A DNA stretch of 64,000 bases. It comes from Planctomicrobium piriforme (GTDB lineage Bacteria; Planctomycetota; Planctomycetia; Planctomycetales; Planctomycetaceae). The translations under genes and the position numbers were made by a program. Below are positions 9,589-19,637 of the stretch, one piece after another. The notes under the pieces were generated by a model. That model was not told where the DNA came from. It was given only the letters and a program-made list of their open reading frames with translations, and searched no databases. Position 1 is the first letter of the stretch. Each line of letters starts with the position of its first letter. Location of the stretch: the NCBI RefSeq assembly GCF_900113665.1, contig NZ_FOQD01000010.1, positions 191,695 through 255,694 on the forward strand, read 5' to 3'.

Positions 9589-9730
9589 TTTGATCCACTT
9601 CACTTAGTAGTACTTCGTTTTCAGTCGTCAGTATTCAGTCCAAGCTGAGTCAACAGCGACGACGCAACTCCAGATTGTTTCAGATTTTCAAACTGACGAC
9701 TGAAAACTGATGACTTTGATCCACTTCACT
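9589..9730. repeat. heptad-repeat inverted pair flanked by 16-bp direct repeats
   Basis: The identical 16-mer TTTGATCCACTTCACT occurs at 9589-9604 and 9715-9730. Between them lie inverted arms sharing TTTTCAGTCGTCAGT (9618-9632; reverse complement at 9692-9706), each continuing as 7-bp units. The arrangement resembles a small inserted element with target duplication, though a 16-bp duplication would be long. Related inverted pairs lie at 34958-35067 and 58979-59127. Confidence 0.75.
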
Positions 9731-9774
9731 GATCATTCCGTTCCACTCATGACGACTGTGATCGCGAGGCACCC

Positions 9775-10425
9775 ATGTCCGCCGCGAGAATTCCGGTGAT
9801 CGGAATCGTGGGGGGAATCGGTTCAGGGAAAACCGCCTTGGCCAACGCCTTACAACATCAACTTCGCTGCTCTCGACTCGATGCCGACTCCGCCGGCCAT
9901 CGCGCTTTGCGCCAGCCTGACATCATTGCAAAGTTGACCGCCATTTTTGGTCAGGAAATCCTTGATCCCCAGGGAGAGGTTTCCCGGCCCGCCGTGGCGC
10001 GTCGGGTGTTTGGAGATGCAGCGGAACAACGGCAAGCGCGGCAGCAACTCGAAACCATTGTCCATCCCGTCATCGAAGACGACATGCGGAATCAGTTACA
10101 GCAAATGCAGGCCGACGGAGATCAGGATGTGATCCTGCTCGATGCCGCCCTGCTGCTGGAAGCCGGATGGAGCCGGTTCTGCGACGCCGTGATCTTCCTG
10201 GATGTCCCCAGGGAAACTCGGGTCGCCCGCGTCCGGGAACGGGGTTGGGATGAACCCGAACTTGCACGCCGCGAAGCCAGTCAGTTGAGCTTAGAAGAAA
10301 AACGTGCCCGAGCCGATCTGGTGCTCGACCAGACCGGACCCATCGAACAATCAGCCGGCCATCTGGCCAACTGGATCCGCGAGCGGTTCCAGCTCCAGAC
10401 TCCAGCGAAAATTTTAACTCCCTGA
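9775..10425 (+). CDS. coaE: dephospho-CoA kinase
   Basis: A 216-residue cytosolic enzyme that phosphorylates the ribose 3'-hydroxyl of dephospho-CoA, the last step of coenzyme A synthesis. The P-loop GGIGSGKT lies near residue 13, and the family segments SAGHRALRQPDI, HPVIEDDM, LDAALLLEAGW and VPRETRVARVRERG follow in order. Length fits the family (about 200). GAGG lies 5 nt before the ATG. The rho gene follows after 68 bp. The last 15 residues after WIRERFQL look like a non-conserved tail. Confidence 0.95.
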   Translation: MSAARIPVIGIVGGIGSGKTALANALQHQLRCSRLDADSAGHRALRQPDIIAKLTAIFGQEILDPQGEVSRPAVARRVFGDAAEQRQARQQLETIVHPVIEDDMRNQLQQMQADGDQDVILLDAALLLEAGWSRFCDAVIFLDVPRETRVARVRERGWDEPELARREASQLSLEEKRARADLVLDQTGPIEQSAGHLANWIRERFQLQTPAKILTP

Positions 10426-10446
10426 ACGGTCCGTCAGCGGCCGTTC
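10424..10446 (+). terminator. hairpin between coaE and rho
   Basis: GAACGG (10424-10429) pairs with CCGTTC (10441-10446), loop 11 nt, starting on the coaE stop codon. No T-run follows, so it may be a weak terminator or part of the rho leader. Confidence 0.3.
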
Positions 10447-10493
10447 TGTGATTCACTTCTCTCTTCCTTCCGCTTGCGATTTTTGAGGACGAC

Positions 10494-11915
<1,422 letters not shown>

Positions 11916-11930
11916 TGGATGGGGGGAAAA

Positions 11931-12080
11931 GTCGAGAGTTGAGGGTCCAGAGTCCAGAGCTGGAAAAAGGGGTCAGGTGCCAGAATTCAGGGGGTCGGTG
12001 CATGCTGAAAGCTGATTGCTGACAACTAGTCGCTTCTTCAATGGCCCAATGACAAATGACCATTGACAAATGACAAATCC
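11931..12080. repeat. three blocks of 7-bp tandem repeats
   Basis: Three different heptad types follow each other between rho and the next gene. Block 1 (11931-11965): GTCGAGA, GTTGAGG, GTCCAGA twice, GCTGGAA. Block 2 (12004-12024): GCTGAAA, GCTGATT, GCTGACA. Block 3 (12039-12080): CAATGGC, CCAATGA, CAAATGA, CCATTGA, CAAATGA, CAAATCC. The period is exactly 7 in each. Block 3 contains an ATG in frame with the next gene. Confidence 0.8.
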
Positions 12081-12147
12081 CGCTGAAACCATGCACCTGA
12101 TCACCGGGGTATCCACTGCAGACAGTGCGTCTAACCAGTGGAGCGTC

Positions 12148-13776
12148 ATGGTGATCGGGATCAGGCAGGTTGCGAAATTCGTGCTGGCAGTGTGCCTGCT
12201 GGCGTTCGGGCCGGTGGTCGCTAGCCTGGCGGACGAATCTTCGCCGTCGCGGCCTGACGTTCCCTGGGGAATGGCCCGCCTGCAGAGTCTCAACCGCAGC
12301 GTGGAGATGCTGCAGCAGCTGCAGGGCGACATGGACTTCGCCCCCCTCGCGGCCGTGGTCGAGAAGCTGGATCGAATTCGGCAACTCCCCGGCTTCGACG
12401 CCGCACGCCCGATTGTGTTGCTCGCATATGCCGGATCGGGTTCGATTAAGAAACCGGAACTGGTGCTCTCACTGCCGGTCTCGGATGCGGCGCAATTTGT
12501 GGCCGCCTGCCGGGGAATTCAGCGGATCACAATTGAAGACGTTTCCGCAAATCGCTGGCGGGTTCGCGGCGCCGAAAAGGAGTTTGCCGCAGTCGCCATC
12601 GACGGGCAATTGCTGATTTCGAATCAGGCCAGCCTGCTGGCTGTGCCGGGCAATATTCTGCCGCGTCTGCTGGAATCGTTGACGGGTTTCGATTTCACCG
12701 TGAGCCTGCTTCCCGCCGGAGTGCCGAACGACATTCGCTCGCGCTGGTTGCAACTTTTGGCCGGTCGACTCGACGAGAAACGGGCCCAGGCCGAGCAGGC
12801 AACCGGTGACGAAGGGGAACGTCGGCGAGCGATTCTGACGTTTTTGCGTTATTACGGAGACCGCTGGCACGACGGCATTCAGCGAGTGGATCTGGGGCTG
12901 AAGCTGGAGAACGGCTTAACGGCCGAACTCCGCTGCAGTGCGATCCCTGAATCGAGGCTTGCCCAGGATTTTTCACGGCTGACATTATCCACCGCCACGG
13001 CCAGAAAGCCATTACGGGCCAACGCTGCCGCAGAACTGCAGCTGGCAGTCGACGTCCCGACTCCGGTGCGGCACCTGCTGGGGGTGATTTTCAAACAGTT
13101 GAAGGACCATGTGAGCCGCGAGGTTGGTCCGCACTTGAAGATGGATGATCGGGCTCCGGCGTCTGGCGTCTTCGATGCGGTGGCCGCGACGATGGCCGTC
13201 GGTCGGCTGGAATCGACGCTCGCCTTCATCCCGACCGTGGATCATCATTTTGTGTTCCTGGCGGCCACTGCCATCGAGCGCAGCGATCGTCTGGCGGAAT
13301 CTCTTTCCACCGTCTTGCCGTACGCCGCGCAGTCCGACGACATCCGGGCAGTTGACCTGAATGTCCTCGGGGAAGCCGCGCCGGTGCTGCACCGCATTCA
13401 GCCTGCCAAGCCAAAGGAGGAAGATCGCCGGATCTATGGCGATAACTCGGCACTGTATGTCGGTACCACGTCCGACACGTTTCTCTTTGCCGTCGGCGGG
13501 CCGGATGCCGAGCCGCTGCTCAAGAATCTGGAAGCGAGTCCGCTGACGTCACCAAATCTGCTGACCCTGCGCTGGCAGACCCGACCCTGGATTGAATTTG
13601 TCCAGACTGGGGATCCGAAAGAGAAAACCGCCGCGCAACTCGCTGCCGCATTTCCCGTCGAGACACCGGAAGATGTCCTGGCAGCCCAACTGCGGGCAGA
13701 GCAGGATCAGTTGCGATTGACCGTGACGCTGGAACGCGGTTACCTGCGGCTGCTGGGATTGCTCGCCAGGAATTGA
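12148..13776 (+). CDS. secreted or membrane-anchored protein of unknown function
   Basis: I do not recognise a named family. From the start chosen here the product has 542 residues and opens with a signal peptide (MVIGIRQVAKFVLAVCLL, likely cleavage after VASLA). The frame is open further upstream to an ATG at 12070, but that lies inside a heptad repeat and would bury the signal peptide. GGAG lies 4 nt before 12148. The rest is soluble alpha/beta-like sequence with no Cys motif or further membrane span. Its shape (secreted, Leu/Ala-rich, about 550 residues) is like many planctomycete-only proteins. A cysteine desulfurase gene converges 7 bp downstream. Confidence 0.8.
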   Translation: MVIGIRQVAKFVLAVCLLAFGPVVASLADESSPSRPDVPWGMARLQSLNRSVEMLQQLQGDMDFAPLAAVVEKLDRIRQLPGFDAARPIVLLAYAGSGSIKKPELVLSLPVSDAAQFVAACRGIQRITIEDVSANRWRVRGAEKEFAAVAIDGQLLISNQASLLAVPGNILPRLLESLTGFDFTVSLLPAGVPNDIRSRWLQLLAGRLDEKRAQAEQATGDEGERRRAILTFLRYYGDRWHDGIQRVDLGLKLENGLTAELRCSAIPESRLAQDFSRLTLSTATARKPLRANAAAELQLAVDVPTPVRHLLGVIFKQLKDHVSREVGPHLKMDDRAPASGVFDAVAATMAVGRLESTLAFIPTVDHHFVFLAATAIERSDRLAESLSTVLPYAAQSDDIRAVDLNVLGEAAPVLHRIQPAKPKEEDRRIYGDNSALYVGTTSDTFLFAVGGPDAEPLLKNLEASPLTSPNLLTLRWQTRPWIEFVQTGDPKEKTAAQLAAAFPVETPEDVLAAQLRAEQDQLRLTVTLERGYLRLLGLLARN

Positions 13777-13783
13777 AGCAAAG

Positions 13784-14941
13784 CTACTGCCGAGCGCGCA
13801 GGCGGGTCACGGCATTCGCAATCAAGTCGATGGCCTGATCGATCTCTTCTTCCGTATTGACCATGCTGACGCTCAAACGCAGCGCGGAGCGATAGCGGTC
13901 TTCCGGAAGTCCCATCGCGACGAGGACCGGGGACGGCTCAATCGAACCGCTGGCACAGGCACTGCCGAGTGAACAGCAGACGCCGGCCAGATCGAGAGCA
14001 ATGAGCAGCGCATCGCCGTCACAGCCGGGGAATGAGAGATTGGATGTGTTGGGCAGGCGGTGGGCAACATCCCCGTTCACAAACACCGGCGGACAGCGGT
14101 GCAGCAGTCCCTGTTCGAGTCGATCGCGGAGTGCGGAGACGCGCTGTGTTCGTTCGGTTTGAGCAATATGCCATTGCCGCAGGGCGACGCTCATCCCGAC
14201 CGCCAGCATGACGGGCTCAGTCCCGGGTCGAAGTCCCGCTTCCTGAAAGCCGCCGACGAAGGCCGGACGCAATTTCGTCCCTGCCCGCAGCAGTAATGCT
14301 CCGATGCCGCGTGGTCCGTGAAATTTGTGTGCGGCAATCGACATTGTCGTGGCCGGAAGCCGCTTGAAACTCACCGGGATTTTTCCGACCGCTTGAATGG
14401 CGTCGACGTGAAAGGGAATGCCCTGTGATAAGCAACGTTGTGCGAGCGGTTCGAGATTCTGAATCACGCCGGTTTCGTTATGAGCGAGAATCGCGGTCGC
14501 GAAACGGACATCGTCCAGCGAAATCTGTGCGGCGAACTTAGCGTCGATTCGTCCCAATTCATCCAGCGGCAGTTCGCATCGTTGCCAGCCTGCAGCAATC
14601 AATCGACGGACTGGTTCTTCCGTCGCGGGATGTTCGCCCGGCGGCAGGAGGACCACGCCGGTCTGTCCAGCGGTGAGACCGGTGATGGCGAGATTCGACG
14701 ACTCTGTCCCGCCGGACGTGAAGATGACCTCGCGCGGTTCGGCTTCGAGGATTTCGGCAATCGATTCCCGTGCGTCTTCGAGCGCCTGTCTGGCACGGCG
14801 GCCTGCCAGATGCCGGCTGCCGGGATTGCCTGCGGCCTCGCGCGCAACGCGGCCCATGGCGTCGAGAACCGCCGGATCGAGCGGCGTCGTGGCATTGTTA
14901 TCGAGATAGATCATCGTGCGGCCGTGAACGGAAAGCGACAT
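13784..14941 (-). CDS. cysteine desulfurase (NifS/IscS-type, PLP)
   Basis: A 385-residue class V aminotransferase-fold enzyme that removes sulfur from cysteine as a protein-bound persulfide for Fe-S cluster or thio-cofactor synthesis. Visible features are the start of the fold MIYLDNNATTPLDP, the PLP-lysine loop SAHKFHGPRGIGAL near residue 204, and the mobile catalytic-Cys loop SLGSACASGS near residue 328. Length matches IscS/NifS. The start could instead be ATG at 14914 (MIYLDN), since neither has a clear ribosome site. No iscU or suf partner adjoins, so the pathway is not settled by context. Confidence 0.93.
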   Translation of the reverse strand: MSLSVHGRTMIYLDNNATTPLDPAVLDAMGRVAREAAGNPGSRHLAGRRARQALEDARESIAEILEAEPREVIFTSGGTESSNLAITGLTAGQTGVVLLPPGEHPATEEPVRRLIAAGWQRCELPLDELGRIDAKFAAQISLDDVRFATAILAHNETGVIQNLEPLAQRCLSQGIPFHVDAIQAVGKIPVSFKRLPATTMSIAAHKFHGPRGIGALLLRAGTKLRPAFVGGFQEAGLRPGTEPVMLAVGMSVALRQWHIAQTERTQRVSALRDRLEQGLLHRCPPVFVNGDVAHRLPNTSNLSFPGCDGDALLIALDLAGVCCSLGSACASGSIEPSPVLVAMGLPEDRYRSALRLSVSMVNTEEEIDQAIDLIANAVTRLRARQ

Positions 14942-14994
14942 CGTCGCTGCACGGCGCCGGTCGAGTCAACCAGAAGCGTCATCGCTCTGATGAA

Positions 14995-15029
14995 GAAATC
15001 CGAAGCACGAAATTCGAAATCCGAAAGAA
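14995..15029. repeat. 7-bp tandem repeat of GAAATCC type
   Basis: Units GAAATCC, GAAGCAC, GAAATTC, GAAATCC, GAAAGAA follow at exact 7-base spacing in the gap between two minus-strand genes. Another sequence type of the same heptad phenomenon. Confidence 0.75.
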
Positions 15030-15069
15030 TTCCGCACGACAGCCAGCGACCGAATGATTCGCTTCCGGC

Positions 15070-16062
15070 CTAATGTGCGACAGCAACGCGCGGCTGAGAC
15101 ACTGGAACGGGCACCGGCATCTGATTGAAGAATGCCAGCAGGCGATGATCGTACTCATCCGGCTTGGCAACCCGTTCCAGGTTGTGTTTTGCACCTGACG
15201 CGACCCAGTGGGAATTTTCGGCGTTGGCGCCGACGAGTTTGGTCAGGCGTCTGGTGAGTTGAGTCGGCACATAGGTATCGCGGGCGCCAGAGATAAACTG
15301 CACATCCCGACCGCGCCAACGCGGCAGGACGCTTTCCAATCGCACAAATCGGGCGCCATTGCGGGCGCCGGCCATCAGCAGCATCAGTCCGATGGTGATG
15401 CGGACATGCCATTCCGGAAGCATCTTTCCCCAGCGACCGACAACCGTTCCTAAAAAGTTCATCGCATGATGTACGATGACTGCTCGAGTCGAAAACGCCC
15501 CCTGGGCCCAGATGAATTCCACTTCCGGCCGCATTGCTCCGGCAGCGAGTGCAGCGCAGGCTCCGCGGCTGACTCCCATCAGGCCGACCGGCAGAGCCGA
15601 GAACTGCGGCTGAGACAGCACGAGGTCGAGTGCAGCATGGACATCGGTGATTTCGTGATTTGTCATCCAGTGAGTCGCCCGATACCCCGACATCGTGTCG
15701 CTTGGCGATTGATTGCGGAAATTGAACGAGAAGATCGCGAAGCCGGCGTCCAGCAGTGACTCGGCATAGTTCATTGCCGTCAGATGTCCGCCCAGCGTTT
15801 CCGGGCAGAAGACGATCACACCGCGCGGCGATTCCTCAGGCAAGTAGATACCGCCCCGCAGTTCGAGACCGTCTCGCGTCGGAAATCGCACCGGGTCCGG
15901 TTGCGGCGCGTCCTCCCGGACGGACTGCACCAGGAAAGACGGAGGATTATCGATCCGCCGCAATGCTGCGAGTGCGTAAACAAAATGAATGACCGCGTCC
16001 AGCGCCAACAGGAGACCGACGACGCACAGCAGTGCCAGCAGCCAGTAACTCATGATCAACAC
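15070..16062 (-). CDS. alpha/beta hydrolase with N-terminal membrane anchor
   Basis: A 330-residue protein opening with one membrane helix (SYWLLALLCVVGLLLALDAV), followed by an alpha/beta-hydrolase domain. The nucleophile elbow GVSRGA is near residue 164. The oxyanion-side strand VIVFCPETLGG precedes it, and a late acid and His can be placed in SGARDTYVPT and SGAKHNLERV. Such proteins act as esterases, lipases or peptidases; the substrate cannot be told. The start is unsure: GTG at 16062, TTG at 16059 and ATG at 16053 are all in frame behind a GAAGG. Confidence 0.8.
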   Translation of the reverse strand: MLIMSYWLLALLCVVGLLLALDAVIHFVYALAALRRIDNPPSFLVQSVREDAPQPDPVRFPTRDGLELRGGIYLPEESPRGVIVFCPETLGGHLTAMNYAESLLDAGFAIFSFNFRNQSPSDTMSGYRATHWMTNHEITDVHAALDLVLSQPQFSALPVGLMGVSRGACAALAAGAMRPEVEFIWAQGAFSTRAVIVHHAMNFLGTVVGRWGKMLPEWHVRITIGLMLLMAGARNGARFVRLESVLPRWRGRDVQFISGARDTYVPTQLTRRLTKLVGANAENSHWVASGAKHNLERVAKPDEYDHRLLAFFNQMPVPVPVSQPRVAVAH

Positions 16063-16146
16063 AGACCTTCACGCCCGCTAACACTGTCTAACGAATCCAT
16101 CCGACACGCTCCGTTTCTCTTCGGCCGACTCAGGCCGCACCGGCTG

Positions 16147-17430
16147 CTAGCCCTCGAACTTCGAGAAGACCAACGAAATATTCTGCCCGCCAAACCCGAA
16201 GCTGTTCGACAGCGACTTGCGAACCACCGCCTCGCGGGGCTGGTTCGGGACGTAGTCGAGGTCGCATTCCGGATCGGGGTTTTCGTAATTGATGGTCGGC
16301 GGCAGTACCCCTTCCTGCATCGCCAGCAGACAAACAATCGCCTCGGCGCTTCCGGCCGCGGCAATCAAGTGTCCCATCATGCTTTTCGTACTCGAGACCG
16401 GCGTTTGATACGCCGCGTCTCCAAACGCCTGTTTGATCGAGAGTGTTTCCACGCGATCGTTGACGGCAGTGCTGGTGCCATGTGCGTTCACATAGCCGAT
16501 CTCTTCCGGCGAGCATCGGGCGTCAGCGAGCGCCATCTTGATGCACGCCGTCGCGCCGCGGCCTTCGGGATGAATGTCGGTAATGCGGTAGGCATCGGCG
16601 GTCGAGCCGTAGCCGGCAATCTCGCCGTAGATCTTCGCGCCCCGGTTTTGGGCGTGTTCCAGATCTTCCAGCATGAGCATCGCGGCCCCTTCCCCCAGCA
16701 CAAAGCCGTCGCGGTCCCGGTCGAAAGGGCGGGAGGCTCCCTGCGGATCGTCGTTGTGCGTCGAAAGGGCCGTCAACAGGTTAAAGCCCGTCACGCCGAA
16801 CGGGTGGATCATGCTGTGCGCGCCGCCTGACAGCATGATGTCGGCTTCCCCCTGTCGAATGATTTCTGTGGCTTCGCCAATCGCCTGACTCGAAGCGGCA
16901 CACGCCGTCAAACAGTTGAGATTGGGGCCTTGAGCATCGAACAGGCTTGCCAGATGCCCTGCCGGCATGTTCGGTTCCTGCTCGAGTTCTTCCCGGGCAT
17001 TCATCCGCTGCAATCCTTCGCGGGTGAAATGATCCATATCGAACTCGCCGCTGCGCTGGGCATCGGCGATCAGCCGCATGAACAGATAGAAGTCCTGCTG
17101 GCCTTCTCCCGCACCCAGATAGACGCCGAATCGCGTGGGGTCGAACTTCCCGTCTTGCAGGCCGGAACTCTGCATCGCCTGCACGCCCGCGCCGATCGCG
17201 AAACGCGTGTTGCGGCCAGCGTGCTGAAAACGCTCCGGCTTCGGGACAAACTTGCCGAGATCGAAGTTCTTCACTTCCGCGGCGAACCGGGTGGGAAAAT
17301 GGCTCGCGTCAAAGTGCGTGATGTAGTCGATGCCGCTGCGACCGGCCTTGATCGACTCCCACATCGACTGCACGTCGTTGCCAATGGGAGTGACACACCC
17401 GATGCCGGTGACGACAACACGCCTTCTCAT
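16147..17430 (-). CDS. fabF: beta-ketoacyl-ACP synthase II
   Basis: A 427-residue condensing enzyme of fatty-acid elongation. The catalytic Cys is in TACAASS (near residue 175), the two His are in NAHGTST (near 313) and MMGHLIAAAGS (near 353), and the C-terminal FGFGGQNISLVF glycine loop is present. The frame continues 74 codons upstream, but MRRRVVVTGIGCVTP is the normal family start and has AGGA 7 nt ahead, so 17430 is chosen. Length fits FabF (about 412). No acpP or other fab genes flank it. A beta-ketoacyl synthase for another acyl product is possible. Confidence 0.92.
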   Translation of the reverse strand: MRRRVVVTGIGCVTPIGNDVQSMWESIKAGRSGIDYITHFDASHFPTRFAAEVKNFDLGKFVPKPERFQHAGRNTRFAIGAGVQAMQSSGLQDGKFDPTRFGVYLGAGEGQQDFYLFMRLIADAQRSGEFDMDHFTREGLQRMNAREELEQEPNMPAGHLASLFDAQGPNLNCLTACAASSQAIGEATEIIRQGEADIMLSGGAHSMIHPFGVTGFNLLTALSTHNDDPQGASRPFDRDRDGFVLGEGAAMLMLEDLEHAQNRGAKIYGEIAGYGSTADAYRITDIHPEGRGATACIKMALADARCSPEEIGYVNAHGTSTAVNDRVETLSIKQAFGDAAYQTPVSSTKSMMGHLIAAAGSAEAIVCLLAMQEGVLPPTINYENPDPECDLDYVPNQPREAVVRKSLSNSFGFGGQNISLVFSKFEG

Positions 17431-17875
17431 GAACCAATCCTGAACGCCGGGCAGTAAAGAACAGAGTGACTGGGAGGTGTTGATGCGGGGAAAGACTCGG
17501 GACTGCTCCCGATGAACTTTCGGTTTCGTCCGTGCCCGCAAGTACCGCAACGGGGGCAATATCGGACCAATGGGGTAAGTATAGGGGCGCAAACTAACCC
17601 CTGAGAAGCCATTTCTGCTTCGCGCGAAAATTATCCCGTCGGGGGAATGCAAGGCAATTCGGGGGTTTCGTTCGTAATGTTTCCGTAATGCAACCGTGTC
17701 GCAAAACCGCAGCGTCTCGCACGATCTCTCCCAATTGGGCGGGAAGTGGGGTTTGTTCCATGAATTCCGCTTCCTTCCCCCGACAGCCCCAGGACTCGGG
17801 AGTATGTTCGAGGACAGGAGAATGCTTCGCCGCGCTGGCGAGTCTCCGCGACGAGATTCGTTCGTCCGTGTTTAA
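17431..17875. other. 445-bp divergent intergenic region
   Basis: It lies between fabF (minus) and the sugar-phosphate transferase gene (plus) and must hold both promoters. I see no repeat, hairpin or convincing -35/-10 pair. Open frames across it have no family resemblance. Confidence 0.4.
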
Positions 17876-18796
17876 GTGACTACTATCAAGGCCCTTGCAG
17901 CAATGTCAGTTCTCTCGACCGCCACTGCCGCCAGAACAATTCCTGGGTCAGCCCCTGTGCCTGCTGCTCCTGCTGCAGCATCGACCGGGTCCACGCTCCA
18001 ACAGGCGACGGACTTCGCTGGAACACAGCAATTCCCGAAAGTGTGGTGGCTCACGCCGCTGCAACTGACGGAAGAACGGGCCAATATCCAGTCTGTTCCC
18101 GCTTCCACCCGATTTGCGAAACGTGCTTTGGACATTGTGGTTGCGCTGACGATGCTGGTCTGCCTGGCCCCGCTGATGGCGGTCGTCGCGCTTCTGGTGA
18201 AGCTGACTTCAAAAGGACCGGTGATTTACAGCCAAACCCGTGTGGGACTCAATTTGCGCAAGAAGACGGGAATTGACCGCCGTCAGGATCAGTCTGGTCC
18301 TCCGGAGGGGGTTGCCGACCGCCGTCTCCCCGGCCGGGATCGCCGAGCCACCGTCAGTTACGGCCGACACTTCACGATCTATAAGTTCCGCACCATGCGG
18401 ACCGATGCCGAACTCCAGGGAGCTCGATTCGCGGTCAAAGGGGATTCCCGCATCACTCCCATAGGGCGTCTCTTGCGAAAAACCCGTTTGGACGAATTGC
18501 CGCAGCTTTTGAATGTGCTGCGGGGAGAAATGTCGCTGGTCGGTCCCCGTCCCGAGCGGCCCGAGTTCATCAAGCCGCTGAGCGATGAAATCCCTGGCTA
18601 TCTCGATCGTCTGGGTCTGCAGCCAGGCCTGACAGGCGTGGCCCAGATTCTGAACGGCTACGACAACGAGATCGACAGCTTTCGCCGCAAGGTCGCGTTT
18701 GACCTTTACTACCTGCAGAATTGCAGCCTTGGGAACGACTTCAAAATTCTCGTTCGCACCGTGCATGTGGTTCTGACCGGCAGCGGCGCTCTCTGA
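17876..18796 (+). CDS. undecaprenyl-phosphate sugar-phosphate transferase (WcaJ/RfbP type)
   Basis: A 306-residue membrane enzyme of the bacterial sugar transferase family, which loads the first sugar-1-phosphate onto the lipid carrier for exopolysaccharide or O-antigen. A Pro/Ala-rich N-terminus of about 75 residues precedes the reentrant helix (KRALDIVVALTMLVCLAPLM). IYKFRTM, RKTRLDELPQLLNVLRG and LVGPRPERPEF are the diagnostic segments. An insert of about 35 residues with repeated DRR lies between the helix and IYKFRTM. The start is GTG at 17876 or ATG at 17903; neither has a strong ribosome site. It stands alone with no glycosyltransferase neighbours. Confidence 0.88.
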   Translation: MTTIKALAAMSVLSTATAARTIPGSAPVPAAPAAASTGSTLQQATDFAGTQQFPKVWWLTPLQLTEERANIQSVPASTRFAKRALDIVVALTMLVCLAPLMAVVALLVKLTSKGPVIYSQTRVGLNLRKKTGIDRRQDQSGPPEGVADRRLPGRDRRATVSYGRHFTIYKFRTMRTDAELQGARFAVKGDSRITPIGRLLRKTRLDELPQLLNVLRGEMSLVGPRPERPEFIKPLSDEIPGYLDRLGLQPGLTGVAQILNGYDNEIDSFRRKVAFDLYYLQNCSLGNDFKILVRTVHVVLTGSGAL

Positions 18797-18860
18797 AAAT
18801 GCGACGCTGAGCAAACGGCGACCGCGACGAAATTCGTCCACCTGCGGTCACTTTGCCAGA

Positions 18861-18883
18861 AAACAGTGGCACGACTGTTTTTT
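18861..18883 (+). terminator. intrinsic terminator after the sugar transferase gene
   Basis: AAACAGT (18861-18867) pairs with ACTGTTT (18874-18880), loop GGCACG, followed by TTT. The 7-bp stem ends in a run of six T in all. It sits 65 bp after the stop codon. Confidence 0.5.
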
Positions 18884-19063
18884 GCCGGGGATGATGAACC
18901 TGTCCGCGAGGACCGGTCATGAACACTGGCTCGGCAGGCACGTTTGTCGCCTGTTGAGTCTGGTGAAACCGTCCCGATCGCCGCCCGGAGGGACGGCCTG
19001 GGAGCGAGGGTCAGCGTTCCTGGACAATGGCTTTCATCCGAAACAGGAGTCGGAGAATCGCGC

Positions 19064-19306
19064 ATGTTCCGCGTCGTGATGACTTTGGTGAGCCTGCTGC
19101 TTGAGCTGGCCACATTTGCTACCGAAGGGATGCTGGCTCTGACCCTGCTCTTCGCCGGGCTGATTATCTCCGGCGTGCATCTCCTGGCGGATTCGTGGTC
19201 GTTTCAAGCGGTGGTGAATTACCTGACAGGCTGCGATCTGCCCGAATGTCTGAGTCAGGCATCGACCGTGGCCCGGGATCGCGACCCGCTCAACCCCCTT
19301 CGATAA
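19064..19306 (+). CDS. small hydrophobic membrane protein, unknown function
   Basis: An 80-residue product with a central hydrophobic span of about 45 residues (MFRVVMTLVSLLLELATF onward), enough for two helices, and a short polar tail ending in RDRDPLNPLR. The frame is open upstream, but the ATG at 19064 begins the hydrophobic part and has GGAG 9 nt ahead. No family is recognised. It lies alone upstream of the respiratory operon. Confidence 0.55.
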   Translation: MFRVVMTLVSLLLELATFATEGMLALTLLFAGLIISGVHLLADSWSFQAVVNYLTGCDLPECLSQASTVARDRDPLNPLR

Positions 19307-19637
19307 AGACGTAACAGCCAAGCTGAGTCTTTGCTTTGGAGGTCGCTCGGTGAGGGCTCCTGATTCAGAGAATTCACCGAAAGCGGTCGAGTCGCTGCAT
19401 GGCCGTTGCCGATCTCGTGTCACGGCCGGTTCCCAGTTGCGGGAAAGAACTTGCCGCGTTCTCTTTGTTCGGTGAAGTTGAGCACTTTTGAACGGTTCTC
19501 AGATTCAGAAATTTTGCTCCCAGATATCGAAAACAGGGTGACTAGGCTTTCGCTCTCCGCGCGATTTCGTATTCTCTGCCCGTCTGGCCCTGTTTCGTTC
19601 TGGTAAACGTCCCCTTTCCTCGCAGCAAGCCGACGGT
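19307..19637 (+). other. 331-bp leader upstream of the respiratory operon
   Basis: No gene, repeat or strong hairpin is seen. It should hold the promoter of the twelve-gene alternative complex III / caa3 operon, but I cannot point to convincing -35/-10 elements. Confidence 0.4.

Larger units (their letters stand above)
9012..9774. other. 763-bp intergenic region between macroglobulin and coaE
   Basis: No convincing gene is seen in any frame. It separates two divergently transcribed genes and holds a 28-bp perfect palindrome, a second 18-bp near-palindrome and a repeat-bounded block listed separately. TTGACA at 9287-9292 has no -10 at proper spacing, so I do not call a promoter. Confidence 0.6.

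Noticed and set aside
11931..12080. Heptad repeats as a CRISPR array
   Set aside because: Units are 7 bp with no spacers and no cas genes are in the window.
13226..13392. Short minus-strand frames in the unknown secreted gene at 12148
   Set aside because: They lie antisense in a longer frame that has a signal peptide and good continuity.
15784..16830. 348-residue plus-strand frame spanning the hydrolase and fabF genes
   Set aside because: It crosses two identified genes in antisense and has no domain signature.
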